Below are positions 34,060 through 45,315 of a stretch of 64,000 bases of DNA, piece after piece; the stretch's first letter is position 1; every line of letters begins with the position of its first letter. The stretch lies in assembly GCA_903813345.2 (NCBI GenBank), contig CAIIXF020000009.1, forward strand, positions 9,170,030 to 9,234,029. Reading direction: 5' to 3'. The notes under the pieces were generated by a model. The model was given only the letters and a program-made list of their open reading frames with translations, searched no databases and had not been told where the DNA came from. Source of the DNA: Owenia fusiformis (Eukaryota; Annelida; Polychaeta; Sabellida; Oweniidae). The position numbers were made by a program, and so were the translations under genes.

Positions 34060-34440
34060 ATAGGAGACGCCTCTGTCTGTCCAGGCGATAAATCGAATAA
34101 CAATTACCGTTTGCCCGAAAATGGTTTAAAAATGGCTGCTCGATTTTACAGTAATTGTTTTTACAGTAAATGTAGATAATTAAGAAACACATGGCAGCCA
34201 TCTTTAAAAAATGGTTGCCTTTACTCGTTATTTTACAATTTTTTGCTGTACCTTGAAAATTAGTTGAAGGATTTTGTTAATATTTAATATGTAAATGCTC
34301 ATAAGTATGGCACACTGTTTTATGACAAGTTGACTAGAAGGCGGCAATTTTGTTCATATTCCATATGTGAATACTCCTAAACATGGCACACTGTCTTAAG
34401 ACACTTTTACTCGTATGGTACACTGGTGATCTACTAGATT
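34060..34440 (-). repeat. Fragment of the ATGGCGGCC dispersed repeat
   Basis: Reverse-oriented relative of the repeat at 3900-4300: it carries the counterpart of the GTAAAGGCGGCCATTTTT phrase and the segment around TTTTGCTGTA, in inverted order. No coding content recognised. Confidence 0.45.
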
Positions 34441-35975
34441 ACGATGGTTACCGAAACGAACCATTTCGATAACAAAATAGCGAACCTCGAAGGTACGATT
34501 TTTCTTTTTTCATTATTCCACGTGTTGTAGGCAAAATTCCCATGAGATTTTATATTTTGGGTCTCTGAAGTGTTCCATTTCCAGAGGTGTTCCACGAACA
34601 AAAGTGATAACAGTTAATCTGAGGAACACAGCTTATTGGGTTACACTAAAAGACCGACCACCGACCAAAGAAAAGGCGGATCGGTCAGTGGTCGGAGAGT
34701 AAAAATCGACCATGGGATATTTATACACTTTCTTCCAAAAAATGGATATAACTTTTTTGCACGCTAGACCTTTAGTGTTGAGTTTACTTCGTAACCATTT
34801 GAGTTGCTTGGAAAAATACCAGGTGGAGTACAGTATGCAAATAAGAATGCAAGATGGAGTGGCGTTAACACCTTGTTAAATTATTACACTAAAGTATAGT
34901 CACAGCCTGGTATCGAAAGATTTGTCCGCTGTGACGGAGCATGTTATTTTTCATAAAAAAAACCACACGATTTATTTCCAACTCATATGTTTCGTTATAC
35001 CAAAAAAAGTATACTTACTCCATGCAATGGATATATCATTTGTGGGTAACTTTCACTTCTGTTTCAAATCCAATATCGCTGAGAGGAAAAGTTATTGAAA
35101 ATGGCGCCGGAGTACCATACTCCAAAATGTGCTATTTCTTGTTTAACTTTTTAATGGCACGATAATATTTACATGTTTCAGCATAACTATGAAGGTATTA
35201 ATGAGATGTTTATGTATTGAGTCTTTTTAATTATTTTATGAAAAATAATGTTAAATAACTATGAAGGTATTAAGGAGATGTTTATGTATTGAGTCTTTTT
35301 AATTATTTTATGAAAAATAATGTTAAATTTTTTGTCTGCTGTGACCGAGCAGTTCCAAATGTGAGCTGTGAAACTGCTCCGTCACAGCGATTTTTAAAAA
35401 AAAATTAAAAAGACCCAAAACGCTAGGCTATCTCATTAATACATTCCGAGTTATGCTGAAAACATATGTTAATATTATCGTGTCACTATATCATGCCATT
35501 AAAAAGTTAAAAAAGAAATGGTACATTTTAGAGTTTGATGCTGAGAGTGTGACAAACTATTCTGAATGTACGTAATTTTATTCCTATTCTGTGAAAGTAT
35601 TTTGACGGATTTTTATTAAGGTTTGTGCGTTATTTAATTTCCCAGTCTCTAAACAATTTAGGTTTTTTAAATCCCTTGAATGAGTTTTGATAAAATTATA
35701 CAGCATTCATCTCTTCTACTACTTGGCGGTAAAGTCCGTAATGAAACAAGAATGTGCCGTGTAATAATATACATGTGTATTACATACCTAGCGAAGCATT
35801 TGTATGGAAGTCAATGGGAAAGTTAGCGAGCTATATCCACCGATATTGCCCGATTACCCCGATATAGCCCGCTTACCTCGTTTTGATATTAGATTTCTTT
35901 AATAACCATGATAATATCATGACGTCACGTCATTGATACAAAGTAACCATGGGAACAAAGGCATGTAATACATCA
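34441..35975. repeat. Intergenic DNA with long inverted repeat (about 35136-35515)
   Basis: No gene seen. A left arm from about 35136 (TTTAACTTTTTAATGGCACG) matches, inverted, a right arm ending near 35515. Between them lies a direct duplication of about 72 bp (around 35187 and 35257). The phrase GCTGTGAC(G/C)GAGCA occurs at about 34930 and 35340. This looks like a palindromic non-autonomous element, boundaries uncertain. Confidence 0.5.
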
Positions 35976-36087
35976 GTTATGTCACTTTGACGTGAAATAT
36001 GCCTTCGTTCTTGCCCAAATATAGAGCCTCCCAAGGTCGGCCTATATTGGGAGAACTCCGGCATATTTCACGTCATAGTGACATAAC
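35976..36087. repeat. 112-bp hairpin with 28-bp arms
   Basis: Arms 35976-36003 and 36060-36087 are inverted copies with one mismatch (GTTATGTCACT...AATATGCC), separated by 56 bp. It may be a small MITE or encode a fold-back RNA. No target duplication resolved. Confidence 0.7.
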
Positions 36088-37495
36088 CTCTAAATACTGT
36101 ATACTTGAAGTCCAACAACGCGAACATCAGTTCTGAACTCGCGAACTACGTTCCTTGCGCTCGAACCACGATTCTCATGTGGCGAACGAGAAATCTTTAG
36201 TCGCCGCACCACCACTTCCTCGGTCTCGAACATGTATTTCTCCACTCGCGAACAGAGATCCGTGCGAGAGCGTGGAAATGTGGTGCGCGACTCCAAAACT
36301 CGCGTTCGCCAACACTTTGGTGGATCATTCCGTCAAAATTTAATAATAATTTTCAAAGTTGATCAAAAGTTTACCATGTATTGCCTTGGGTTTAAATGAG
36401 ATTAAACATGTTTTACGCTTAGTCATATTCAAAATTGATTTTTCTTCCGAGATAATACTTAAACATATACGTTTATCTAAAACTCTTTGAAATATTTTCA
36501 AAAAAGGGAAGCATGGCACTGCTTATTTTGAAGTTATCATATTTATAACACAGAGTTGCATACCCTTCCATTGTACTTTCAAAACAATTCAAGGATCACA
36601 CTTCAACATGTAATTAATCAGTGATCGCGTCCACGTAACTTACGTTGAAAACTGGGTTACTTAATTTGATTGATGTCAGTTACAGAAACCAACGTCCTTG
36701 TAGAAATCTTAGACTACTATATATAGGACCGTAACATATCAACACCCTATGCTAAAAAAGAGACCGACCCCTCCGGCCACCCACCTCCACTGGGCCGGGA
36801 CAGTGGGGTAAGAAGGGCCGTGGGGCAAGACGGACTACCAAGTTTATTTTATTGTTTAGAAGTAAGTTATATATCGCCTGATATTATTCTGACATCATGG
36901 CACCGACCTCACTCGCCGTTCATTGTTCCATTTAGGCTGCCAGATTCAATCGGCGGCACTTTCCCCAAAAAGTACCCCTTTTTGAAGTGAGGAACATATT
37001 AGAAATTCATAAATTTATTTCAAAATCAATGCTATTGTATCTCAGAGAACTAATGTTCCTTGTTTCAATAAACATGGGTTCAGCGCCAGAAATCGGCCTA
37101 CTAAAGACTGACAAGCCAAGCATGGACATTGACTAACTTCCTGGGACCCGCTTATTATTTGACTGAAAGCCAGCTCTATAGATTGACATTAGAGTTTGTA
37201 GCCCCAAGGGCTTGAAGTATTGACTGGGCACCAGGACCTTACACTGTAGGCCGCTAAGTTTAATTGGACTTATCGCAGGAACTTGGTTCTTTTTGTGAGG
37301 AACACAGGTAAGCTTAGGCTAATAACATTGCAATAATTAGATCAACAAGTTAAACTTAGTCTGGGCCTTATTTCTTATCTGACATATCTTGTGGCCCGCC
37401 CTAGGTACTCTAGGTTTAACGTCCGTTCCTATTCCGCCCTTAATGCAAAAACTTTTAATAGTGGCGCATTAAATTACATGCGCGTTTTATTAATA
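36088..37495. other. Intergenic, CpG-rich patch at about 36110-36330
   Basis: No gene recognised. The patch repeats CTCGCGAAC-like phrases and is much richer in CpG than its surroundings. Short open frames exist on both strands there but resemble nothing I know. The rest is unremarkable AT-rich DNA. Confidence 0.35.
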
Positions 37496-37938
37496 AGGCC
37501 ATAAGAAGTAGATTCTTTGTTTTGCGTCCCCTTGCTTGCACGATATGGAGTAAATCAGAAAAAACAAACACATCCAAATAGCAATCACAAGGGTCTGAAA
37601 GTACCATCGCATCTTGTTCAATCAGTATCAGACGAAATAGCAGATAATTTGGCGTGCGTCAAAATTGACAGCGTTATTGATTACTTTGGCATACATTGTG
37701 TATTTTCTTGTTTTGTACCCTTGAATAATACCTACATGTATGTTTAAATATATTGTATAAAATGTATAGATATGTGTTTGTAATCACTGTATGTCATCCC
37801 TTTTATGCCCATAAAATGTGTACATTTCTCAGCAAACAAGTTTGTGTTTTTTCTTGGGTTTGTGTTTGTTTTCCTTGTACCCTTGCATGATTTGGAATTT
37901 GCCAGGACGCAAAACAAAGAATCTACTTCGTATGGCCT
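37496..37938. mobile_element. 443-bp element with 34-bp terminal inverted repeats
   Basis: Arms 37496-37529 and 37905-37938 are inverted copies with one mismatch, starting AGGCCATA. Inner parts also echo each other around GTACCCTTG. No certain target duplication, so the superfamily is open. Open frames inside are short and unconvincing. Confidence 0.65.
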
Positions 37939-38219
37939 AACTGATAGTGAGAATTTGCAACCAATCGGAAAGTATAGCACGGAAGTTAACCCAACCACGG
38001 CAACCAGAACACTCCGATTAATAAATGAAAGACGTGGTTTGGGGTTAACTTGTTGAACTATGCAATAAGCAGATAAGGTGCTAATCGCATGAACTTGTTA
38101 TTTGACACAGAGACATGTCCTGTTTGACAGTACGGCTCCGACCTTCAAAATTCAGAATACTGTGTTCTAGTTTTTACCCCCTGCGATAAGCAGTTAGCAT
38201 TTCCAAGTCAGGGCAATCT

Positions 38220-38480
38220 GCGCGAGGTTCGGTTTTTACTCGGTTTTTCATAATGGAAGAACTTCCTTCCCATGATTCAAATTGGTTTTCTGCGATCAGT
38301 TCGGTTTAAATTTGAACATGAACACAACGTCCGCAAATTGGAGATCAGTTCTGTTCCGTGTACGCTTTTGTTTTTAAACTAAACTATATTCCCGCAATTA
38401 AATATGAATTATGGGTAGGGACTATTGTGAAATAATGAACGCAAGTGACATCTATCTTAAGTTCTAATCTAGTTATTGAT
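38220..38480. repeat. Dispersed repeat, inverted copy at about 62930-63180
   Basis: Reverse complement of the block at 62930-63180: shared phrases include CCCATGATTCAAATTG, TCTGCGATCAGTTCGGT and GGGTAGGGACTATTGTGA. A related start (GGCAATCTGCGCGAGGTTC) also stands at about 23157. No coding content seen. Confidence 0.6.
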
Positions 38481-38775
38481 TGCGCTGCCATCCTGCCATC
38501 TATGTTTAGATGCTCCTGATGCTGTGGTGAAACTTCTAACAAAAGTATTGAAGAATGTTCGGATATTTTCGGCAAAATGACATGTAAGATTTGACAATAA
38601 ATCGATGTCTTATCAGTCTTTTCATAAAATAATAATGCTGCAAATGATTTCTGATATTGCTGATTAATTACAACGATAGGATATCATCATGATTATAGGC
38701 TATATAATTTAAAGCCAATCAAATTATTTCCTGTTCTTAATTTCATTACAGCATCCGCCATTGGCCGCCATTAGA

Positions 38776-38785
38776 CCGCCATTTT
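38776..38785 (+). promoter_or_regulatory. CCGCCATTTT leader motif of gene C
   Basis: About 65 nt before the ATG of gene C. The same motif and a similar following sequence (TTTTTG then GTGGGT, later CTCGATTTGT and ATACCAAGAAGGATGAG) precede gene B, so leader and proximal promoter were duplicated with the gene. A second GCCGCCATT stands at 38764. Confidence 0.5.
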
Positions 38786-38848
38786 TGCTGAGAGTGTGGG
38801 TGAAATCATTTGCATAGTTTTTCCTCGATTTGTTCAATACCAAGAAGG

Positions 38849-38972
38849 ATGAGCTACGGAGGACGTGGTCCACCTGATACCAACGGGATGATTTCCCTTA
38901 AAGTTGATAATTTGACTTTCAGAACCAACCCAGACGACCTGAAAAGACACTTCGATAAATTTGGTGAAGTTG
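38849..38972 (+). CDS. SRSF2-like SR splicing factor C, exon 1
   Basis: Tandem duplicate of gene B 10.8 kb downstream on the same strand. ATG at 38849 in the same AAGGATGA context. The exon encodes the same 41 residues as B except F for Y in DNLTFRT, and ends before GTGAGT. The full protein is 167 aa with RRM, Arg-rich hinge and RS domain; its expected role is the same nuclear splicing regulation. Introns are far shorter (248 and 265 bp) than in B, so B's introns have grown by insertions or C's have shrunk. Reading frames are intact, so C looks functional. Confidence 0.92.
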
Positions 38973-39220
38973 GTGAGTTTCAAAAATTGAACCCTCTTTC
39001 TTTTGTTCTCCTTATCCTACTTTTAACATACTTCTAAGCGTTGAATAGTTTTTATTTTTCGAATGGATTCTAGCCTAATGATCAGTAAACTGACTTTGCC
39101 TGTCTATGAGTATATCGGGTGGAGACTCATGATGTGTTGTTTGCTTATTCTAAATGTGAAGGTCGAAGGGTGGAATTTAGAGTACATGATAACATAAAAG
39201 ATATATTGTTTTCTTTTCAG

Positions 39221-39434
39221 GTGATATTTACATTCCTAGAGACCGCTACACAAAGGAAAGCAGGGGATTTGCTTTTGTGCGATACTATGACAAACGAGAT
39301 GCTGAAGATGCAATGGATGAGATGGATGGTGCAATCGTAGATGGACGGGAATTAAGAGTTCAGATTGCACGATATGGTCGCCCAAGTGACCCAGGCAGAA
39401 GTAGAGGTGGAGATCACCATAGAAGAAGAAGAAG
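39221..39434 (+). CDS. SRSF2-like gene C, exon 2
   Basis: Acceptor TTTTCAG; encodes [19 protein letters not shown] and onward, RNP1 intact, ending with hinge [14 protein letters not shown] before GTAAAG. Tyr at the RDRY position is the residue usual in SRSF2, whereas gene B has Arg. Same length (214 nt) and phases as in B. Confidence 0.92.
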
Positions 39435-39699
39435 GTAAAGAACAAGGCCAGGTGCTTCAGACAAAAAATGAAAAACAGATTTTTTATAATGTTATTTTTT
39501 TTAATTTTTACTAGTTCATCGTAAACTATTCCAGAAAATTTATTCGATACAGATAATCGCCTTAAATCTTTTTAATACAAGATTAATATGCTTATAACTT
39601 TCATCAGTGAAAAACATGCATAATATATCGAGGGAAGTCGGAGATTTTTGTCAACCCTATTATACTTTATGCTATATTTTTCACTTTCTGCTTTTATAG

Positions 39700-39865
39700 A
39701 TCATACTCCAGGTCCCGCTCAAGATCACGGTCACCAAGGAGACGTCGATCCAGAAGTCGATCCAGGAGCAGGGACCGCAGAGATAGAAGTACTTCCCGAT
39801 CTCCCTACAAGTCCAGATCACCATCTCGCTCCCCACGCAGATCCCGTTCTAGGTCCAGGTCTTAG
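39700..39865 (+). CDS. SRSF2-like gene C, exon 3 (RS domain)
   Basis: Acceptor TTTTATAG, then the RS domain from SYSRSRSRSRSPRRRRSRSR to RSRSRSRS and TAG at 39863. Same 166-nt length as in B although Ser-Arg pairs are shifted. A longer open frame at 39648-39890 is a shifted reading of this exon. Confidence 0.92.
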
Positions 39866-40837
39866 TCTGAAAAAGGAACTGTGGAGATGAAATAACATAT
39901 GCTCCCGAGAAAGGAGTCCATTTATGACATTTCTGCAAATATTTGGAAAAGGTTACTATTCAGATTTAACAATGATATAAGCTAGAGCTTTGTGTCGCAA
40001 AATTTTAGTGACACTGATTTTAACCTCAACAATAATGCTAAGTAAATACTGTAAGACAAGAGATATCGATACATTCTCTACATTTCTTTTATAAATGTAT
40101 TTACAATTTTTCTCATGTTTCATTCTGTCATAAACAGTGTAACAGCAATGCCAAGGAATAGCAAATCCCATAGAACATCTAATTAGTGGCAGACAACACT
40201 GCTCGAAATCATGTTTCAAAATGGCAACTATTGATGTTGTGCCAAAAGATATAGACATATACCTATAAAATAGCAACAGTCGCCTTTTAGCAGTTGTCAT
40301 AATAAAATGTTTCATGCTTCAATGTATTTACATATAAACAATCAACTTTATTCTATGGGATGATCTCGCTTCATTTTTGTATTATGACACTAAACATGAA
40401 CTTTGAGTGCTTTGCCCGACCATAAATTTAAGTTCTTTGTAAAGAATCTTGTTTTACAGTATTGTACTGAATGTATTGAGAGCATTAGCTAGATGCTTTT
40501 ATATAGGCATGTATACAAGTATTAATAATTATCTATGTTAAGTGGCAGCTCTTATTTTTGTAAAAGTCTACAGTATTGAAGTGAGACATGTATATCACAT
40601 TTGATTTTTTTTTCTTGTTTTTCATCACATCAAATGAAACTCTTGGGACTTTGGAATACAATCATTGTGCCATAATTTTTGTGAATTTGGAATCTTAATG
40701 ATTGCTGTCTGAATTATTTCCAATGATATTTCATTAAATTTTCCCCAAAAATCAAATACATGCAGACATGAAGTACTTACTAATAAGGCATTGTAAATGC
40801 ATTTGGCAAAAAACTCGTATTTGTAAAGTATCAACAG

Positions 40838-40843
40838 AATAAA
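40838..40843 (+). terminator. Candidate poly(A) signal of gene C
   Basis: AATAAA in the same CAACAG...GGTATA context as for gene B, about 970 nt after the stop. The longer distance comes from extra sequence at about 40130-40520 in the 3' region, part of which resembles the dispersed repeat ending GCAATGCCAA. Confidence 0.5.
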
Positions 40844-40907
40844 GGTATACTCAGTACATGTTGTACATTAATTTTATTGGAATTCTTCTATGTGCTTTAG
40901 GCGCAGT

Positions 40908-41250
40908 AAGGTGTGTGCTGTGCAGTAAGGTGTTTGCTGTGCAGTGCAGTAAGGTGTTTGCTGTGCAGTGCAGTTAAGTTGCTGTGCAGTGGGGTATTTG
41001 CTGTGCAGTGCAGTAAAGTTGCTGTGCAGTAAAGTTGCTGTGCAGCGGGGTATTTGCTGGGCAGTGCAGTAAAGTTGCTGTGCACTATGTGCTTTAGGCG
41101 CAGTAAGGTGTGCTGTGCAGTAAGGGGTTTGCTGTGCAATGCAGTAAGGTGTTTGCTGTGCAGTGCAGTTAGGTGTTTGCTGTACAGTGGGGTATTTGCT
41201 GTGCTGTGCAGTGCAGTAAAATTGTTATACAGTGGGGTACTTCCAATGCA
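40908..41250. repeat. GCTGTGCAGT-type minisatellite downstream of gene C
   Basis: Counterpart of the array after gene B, with the phrase CTATGTGCTTTAGGCGCAGT occurring twice (about 40890 and 41085), which shows an internal duplication of the array start. Confidence 0.8.
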
Positions 41251-41384
41251 GTAAAGTTCTTGCTTGGCAGTAAAGAAAGTTCGCTGTAGAATTGTGACTG
41301 TCCTTATCATTTTGCTGGGTTGCTATCATTCATGTTAATTGGAATAGCAGGCTGAAAATATATTAACTGTGTAGCGTCTAGGAG

Positions 41385-41620
41385 ATAGTTATGTCATTTG
41401 GAGTAGCAGATCAATAATTGTCGCAGATAGTCATGTCATTTGGAGTAGCAGATCAATGATTGTCGCAGATAGTCATGTCATTTGGAGTAGCAGATCAATA
41501 ATTGTCGCAGATAGTCATGTCATTTGGAGTAGCAGATCAATGATTGTCGCAGATAGTCATGTCATTTGGAGTAGCAGATCAATAATTATTGCAGATAGTC
41601 ATGTCATTTGGTGGAACAGC
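41385..41620. repeat. 42-bp tandem repeat, about five copies
   Basis: Unit contains ATAGTCATGTCATTTGGAGT then AGCAGATCAAT. The 42-bp period is a multiple of three, which explains the open frame here. Gene B's flank has about one and a half copies at 33300-33350, so the array expanded after duplication. Confidence 0.8.
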
Positions 41621-42299
41621 TGCTACTTGCAACTGGTAACTTTTGATGCAGATAGTCATTTCATCAACAGCTGAGATTGGATTGCTATAAAAAACGAAGG
41701 TTTGCTGGGTTCTGCAGTTAAGAAGTCATGTTAGAATTGGAATAAATTAATAACTTAGAAAACATTTGAACACATGGTTTCTGATTTGACTGTTCCTAAT
41801 TTACAAATGCTAAAAGTTACCCAAGACCCATATCATAAAATACCCCCAAACTTAACCAAAACAACAGCAGTATCCATCATCAGTTATGGAATCTTTTAGG
41901 ATGATTGTTAAAAACTGACCCACTTTAATTTAATCTCATGCCTTAAATAAATGACTGCTTCAAGTTGATCATTGATGGTTTGATTCTTGAGTTTCTCTGT
42001 AAACGAAATACTTCAGTCCTGATTTATGTTCCTTGTATTTTTAGTAATGTCTTAGTGACATATAGACCCATTAACAGTTATACAGGGTGAGCCAAAAAAG
42101 GTAGCCCAATCTAAAGTTACCTCATATTTGGCATAATTGATCCTTGTTCAATTCTCTTTCATTCCACAAATTCCAGTGGTCTATTCCAAATAGTCATGAT
42201 AGTATTGCCATTTTACAAAATGTGCTCCAAATGCTGTAACATGCCAAAATCATCTATAGACCCTAGAATTTTATCTTTGGGGCTATTTCAAAGATAATA

Positions 42300-43156
42300 G
42301 AGAGATTTCGCACATAAGTGAAAGTACAACTTATACGTATACGTATAGTTTAAAGGGTCATGTCGAACTATTATATTTACTAAAATCAATTTTAAATTGT
42401 ACTTAATGGAACATAACTATTCCCGTTATAGAAAAGCTCCATCAACTAGAGACTATGAATGCACTGTCATCTGCACGTGTAGATTATGCACATTATGATT
42501 AAATGCTTGCTTCCGTGTCCTTGTAGTTGTAGTGTATTATAAACACGATCCTTTAAAGTGAGTCATGATTCTTTAAAGTGAGTCATTACATAAACAAGTT
42601 GATTATTTCAATGTTTTCATGATCAGTATAAGTTCAATGAACTTACAAAACAGTATATTTACGTAGATGATAACGTATACAGTTGGATCTCCGTATAAAG
42701 ATTTGCCTACACGTGTGTGGAACAATTGACGCAAGCATTTTTTGAAATTAATTGGCTGAGTAGGAACAGTATCCAATCAAATACTTTAACCATCAATTTG
42801 AAACACCAATCAAACCAGTAGGTTCTACAATTCCTGGAAACAGTAAATTCAGTAGCTCAACATATGACATACAGGGTGTTTCATAACGAGCATCCCCAAA
42901 AAGTCAATTTGAGAAGAGATGGGTCTATAACATATGTACTATATATGAGCCTATTTTATTCTAGACAAAGACATTTGGATCAACTAAACATGCTACAATT
43001 CAAGAAAGTACAAATGGCATCCCTTTGACCTGTATTTATTACAGTCCGAGAAGATCTTTCCTGACGAAAAGCCCACATTATGAAACACCTTGTACGTTTA
43101 CCTATAAGTATAAGTATACGTTATAAGTTGTACTTTCACTAGGTGCGAAATCTCTC
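42300..43156. mobile_element. Nested TA-flanked element with GAGAGATTTCGCAC termini
   Basis: Terminal inverted repeats start GAGAGATTTCGCAC; with subterminal sequence the arms run about 48 bp (42300-42347 and 43104-43156). TA dinucleotides flank both ends. Inside lies another inverted pair, CAGGGTGTTTCATAA at about 42871 with its inverse near 43078-43094, a third-level insertion. No transposase frame seen. Confidence 0.65.
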
Positions 43157-43185
43157 TAATGTCTGCCATGCCAAAATCACCCAAT

Positions 43186-43381
43186 ATGAACCTCTAGAAT
43201 TTTATCTTTGGGGCTATTTCAAAGATAATGTCTACACTAACAACCCTAGAAGCATCAGAGAGTTGAAACAATAGACTGCAAGGAAAATGAGAGCCATTAC
43301 ACAAGATATATGTGAGTGTATAGTGGGAACAACATCACCATTTGCTTTCAACCTGCCTCCAGAGACGAGACTGGTATTTTG
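43186..43381 (+). pseudogene. Mariner transposase C-terminal remnant
   Basis: Frame with NPLEFYLWGYFKDNV then a tail ending in SIRELKQ before an in-frame TAG; after it the same frame continues with ARKMRAITQDICE and ends at a second stop. The motif corresponds to the region around the third catalytic acid of Tc1/mariner transposases. No functional product expected. Confidence 0.65.
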
Positions 43382-43544
43382 AGCATGTTTTGTAAAATTG
43401 CCACAAAATTCTGTCAATTTGGAACAGACCAATGACATGAATGAAACTTAATATGACAAACATGACATTGAACCCATGCTGGTTGACCGAGTTGTTACCA
43501 GTATTAACATAAGTTTGGGTTCACTTTTTATGGTTCACCCTGTA

Positions 43545-45050
43545 CCTTGATTCAACCTTTAACCTTCCTTAGTTTATTCCAATGTATGTTGAACCAAAGT
43601 GTACTAAGGTCTTCTCAGATTAGACCATGTCCATGGGTGTTCTAGACTAGACTCTTCTGTTCTATGGAAAAGTGTTATTATGTCAACACTATGGCACAAG
43701 TGGTGACATTGTTACAGTTATAGCCTAACTATTTTATAACAGCCTTCGTTGGTGGTAACAGTTTGTCCTGACAAAACACAAATTGTATATACACTCCCCT
43801 CCATAAGTTTGGCAACCTAAATATTTTCAATCTGTCAAAATATATTTCAAGTTTTATCAATGTCATTGAAAGATGGCGAAGTTGTTTGTATTACATAATA
43901 CATTCATTTTTATTATAGTGTGTCGCCATTTTTTAAATCAAAAGTAATTAAAAAAAAAACATGCACTTTGTTTAGCATACATGTGCATGCATGTCTAATT
44001 ATCTCTGAACTTAAAATATTTTTTTCTATGCGAGTTATTTTTTTCTTGGTTCAATATTAAAGCAAATCAAAGTTTGTGTCATATTTGAGCGAGTGTGTGA
44101 GTAATATGTTTCAATGATCATTTTTTCTTTTTTCTCCTAAATTAAGTATAGTGAGGCTTTAATAGTTGACGTAATGCTTTGATATTTGAACTAAATTAGG
44201 TTTATATGACATGGTAACTCCTGTATCATCATTTGTTCATATGCAGTGCGTAGGCGCCACAGTTCAACGATATTATCTTCTACCACTTAAGAGAAGGTAC
44301 TGAGATCTTTGTTTCACAGATCATGCATTTCCAGTTACCTTCCTTCCATTTTTCAAAATGGCCACCATTTTAATGTATTTTACTATAACTCGAAAAGTAG
44401 TGGAGCGATTTTGTTCATATTTGGTATGTGAATACTATATGCATGGCACATTGTCTAACGACACTTTGGTTGAAGGTGGCCATTTTGAAAAATGGCTGCC
44501 ATTTTTATATAATACTTTGTTTGTAAAAATGCCAGCCATGGCTGTTCGATGGGATTTGCTACGCTTTGGCATTGCTGTTTAGTTTAATGAGTAACCATGT
44601 TTTGAATTATTACTGAACAATGTTGGCTAGCCCTGTTCTGGCTTATTCTGACAAACAATTTGTGAATGTTTATAATGAATGCATTTTATTGCACATAAAC
44701 CTATAGCTACAAAAATAGATCAGACTATTACATAATAACTAATAATATACAAAAATAATGGTTTCATGATCTTGAAATATATACTTTCAATTTACATGAA
44801 ATAAATGCTGCAGAAAATTAACAAAAAAAAGTGGGCAGGTTTATCAATTTCTAAACCAATCAGAAGTCAGGAATTCACTTCACTGATTATTGCTTTAACT
44901 GGCTAAAATTTTTCCGTCAGATCAAAAATGGAAAATAGATAGAAACTTAAGTGTAGGATCGGAAAATGACAAAAACAGATCTATCAACAATGCAAATGTG
45001 TGGAAATGTTAATAAATCAACCACTTCAAACATGTTATGAAGAGATATTA
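43545..45050. other. Intergenic with ATGGCGGCC repeat fragment at about 44340-44590
   Basis: No gene seen. 44340-44590 is a reverse copy of the repeat at 2980-3500: GAAAAGTAGTGGAGCGATTT, then GATGGGATTTGCTACGCTTT and GGCATTGCTGTT. Near 43675-43710 is another GTGGTGACAT-type repeat end. Confidence 0.45.
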
Positions 45051-45315
45051 GATATTTTGCAACTCACTTACAGCATGTTCATTGTTCCCAGATAACGTAT
45101 AGCTTATGAAGCGTTTGATTACATCATCAATTATTGCGCAGCTCTATACGCCCTTAAGTGTGATATTCATACATATAGATGACGATTTTTAATAATAATA
45201 TCACAGTTATGGACATATAGAGCAGCGCAATAAATGATGATGAAATCAAACGCTTCATAAGTTATACATTATACAAGAATAATAAACATGCTATAAGTGA
45301 GTTGCGAAATCTCTC
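45051..45315. mobile_element. 265-bp palindromic MITE, GAGAGATTTCGCA family
   Basis: Two arms of about 100 bp are inverted copies with moderate divergence (GCAACTCACTTA, TTATGAAGCGTTTGAT, ATTGCGC, CTCTATA on both). The right end reads ...GCGAAATCTCTC followed by TA, as in the element at 42300-43156. The left end is decayed. Confidence 0.65.

Larger units (their letters stand above)
42083..43542 (+). mobile_element. Degenerate mariner-type transposon with nested insertion
   Basis: Ends CAGGGTGAGCCAAAAAAG (left) and its imperfect inverse (right, ...GGTTCACCCTG), flanked by TA at 42081 and 43543. Plus-strand codons at about 43182-43270 read MNPLEFYLWGYFKDNVYTNN, a typical Tc1/mariner transposase C-terminal motif, and a further piece runs to 43380. 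In-frame stops (43271 and 43379) and lost upstream coding show it is dead. It carries a second TIR element at 42300-43156. Confidence 0.75.

Noticed and set aside
39648-39890. 80-aa frame over the RS exon of gene C
   Set aside because: It reads the RS-coding exon in a shifted frame; the correct frame is fixed by splice phase and homology to genes A and B.
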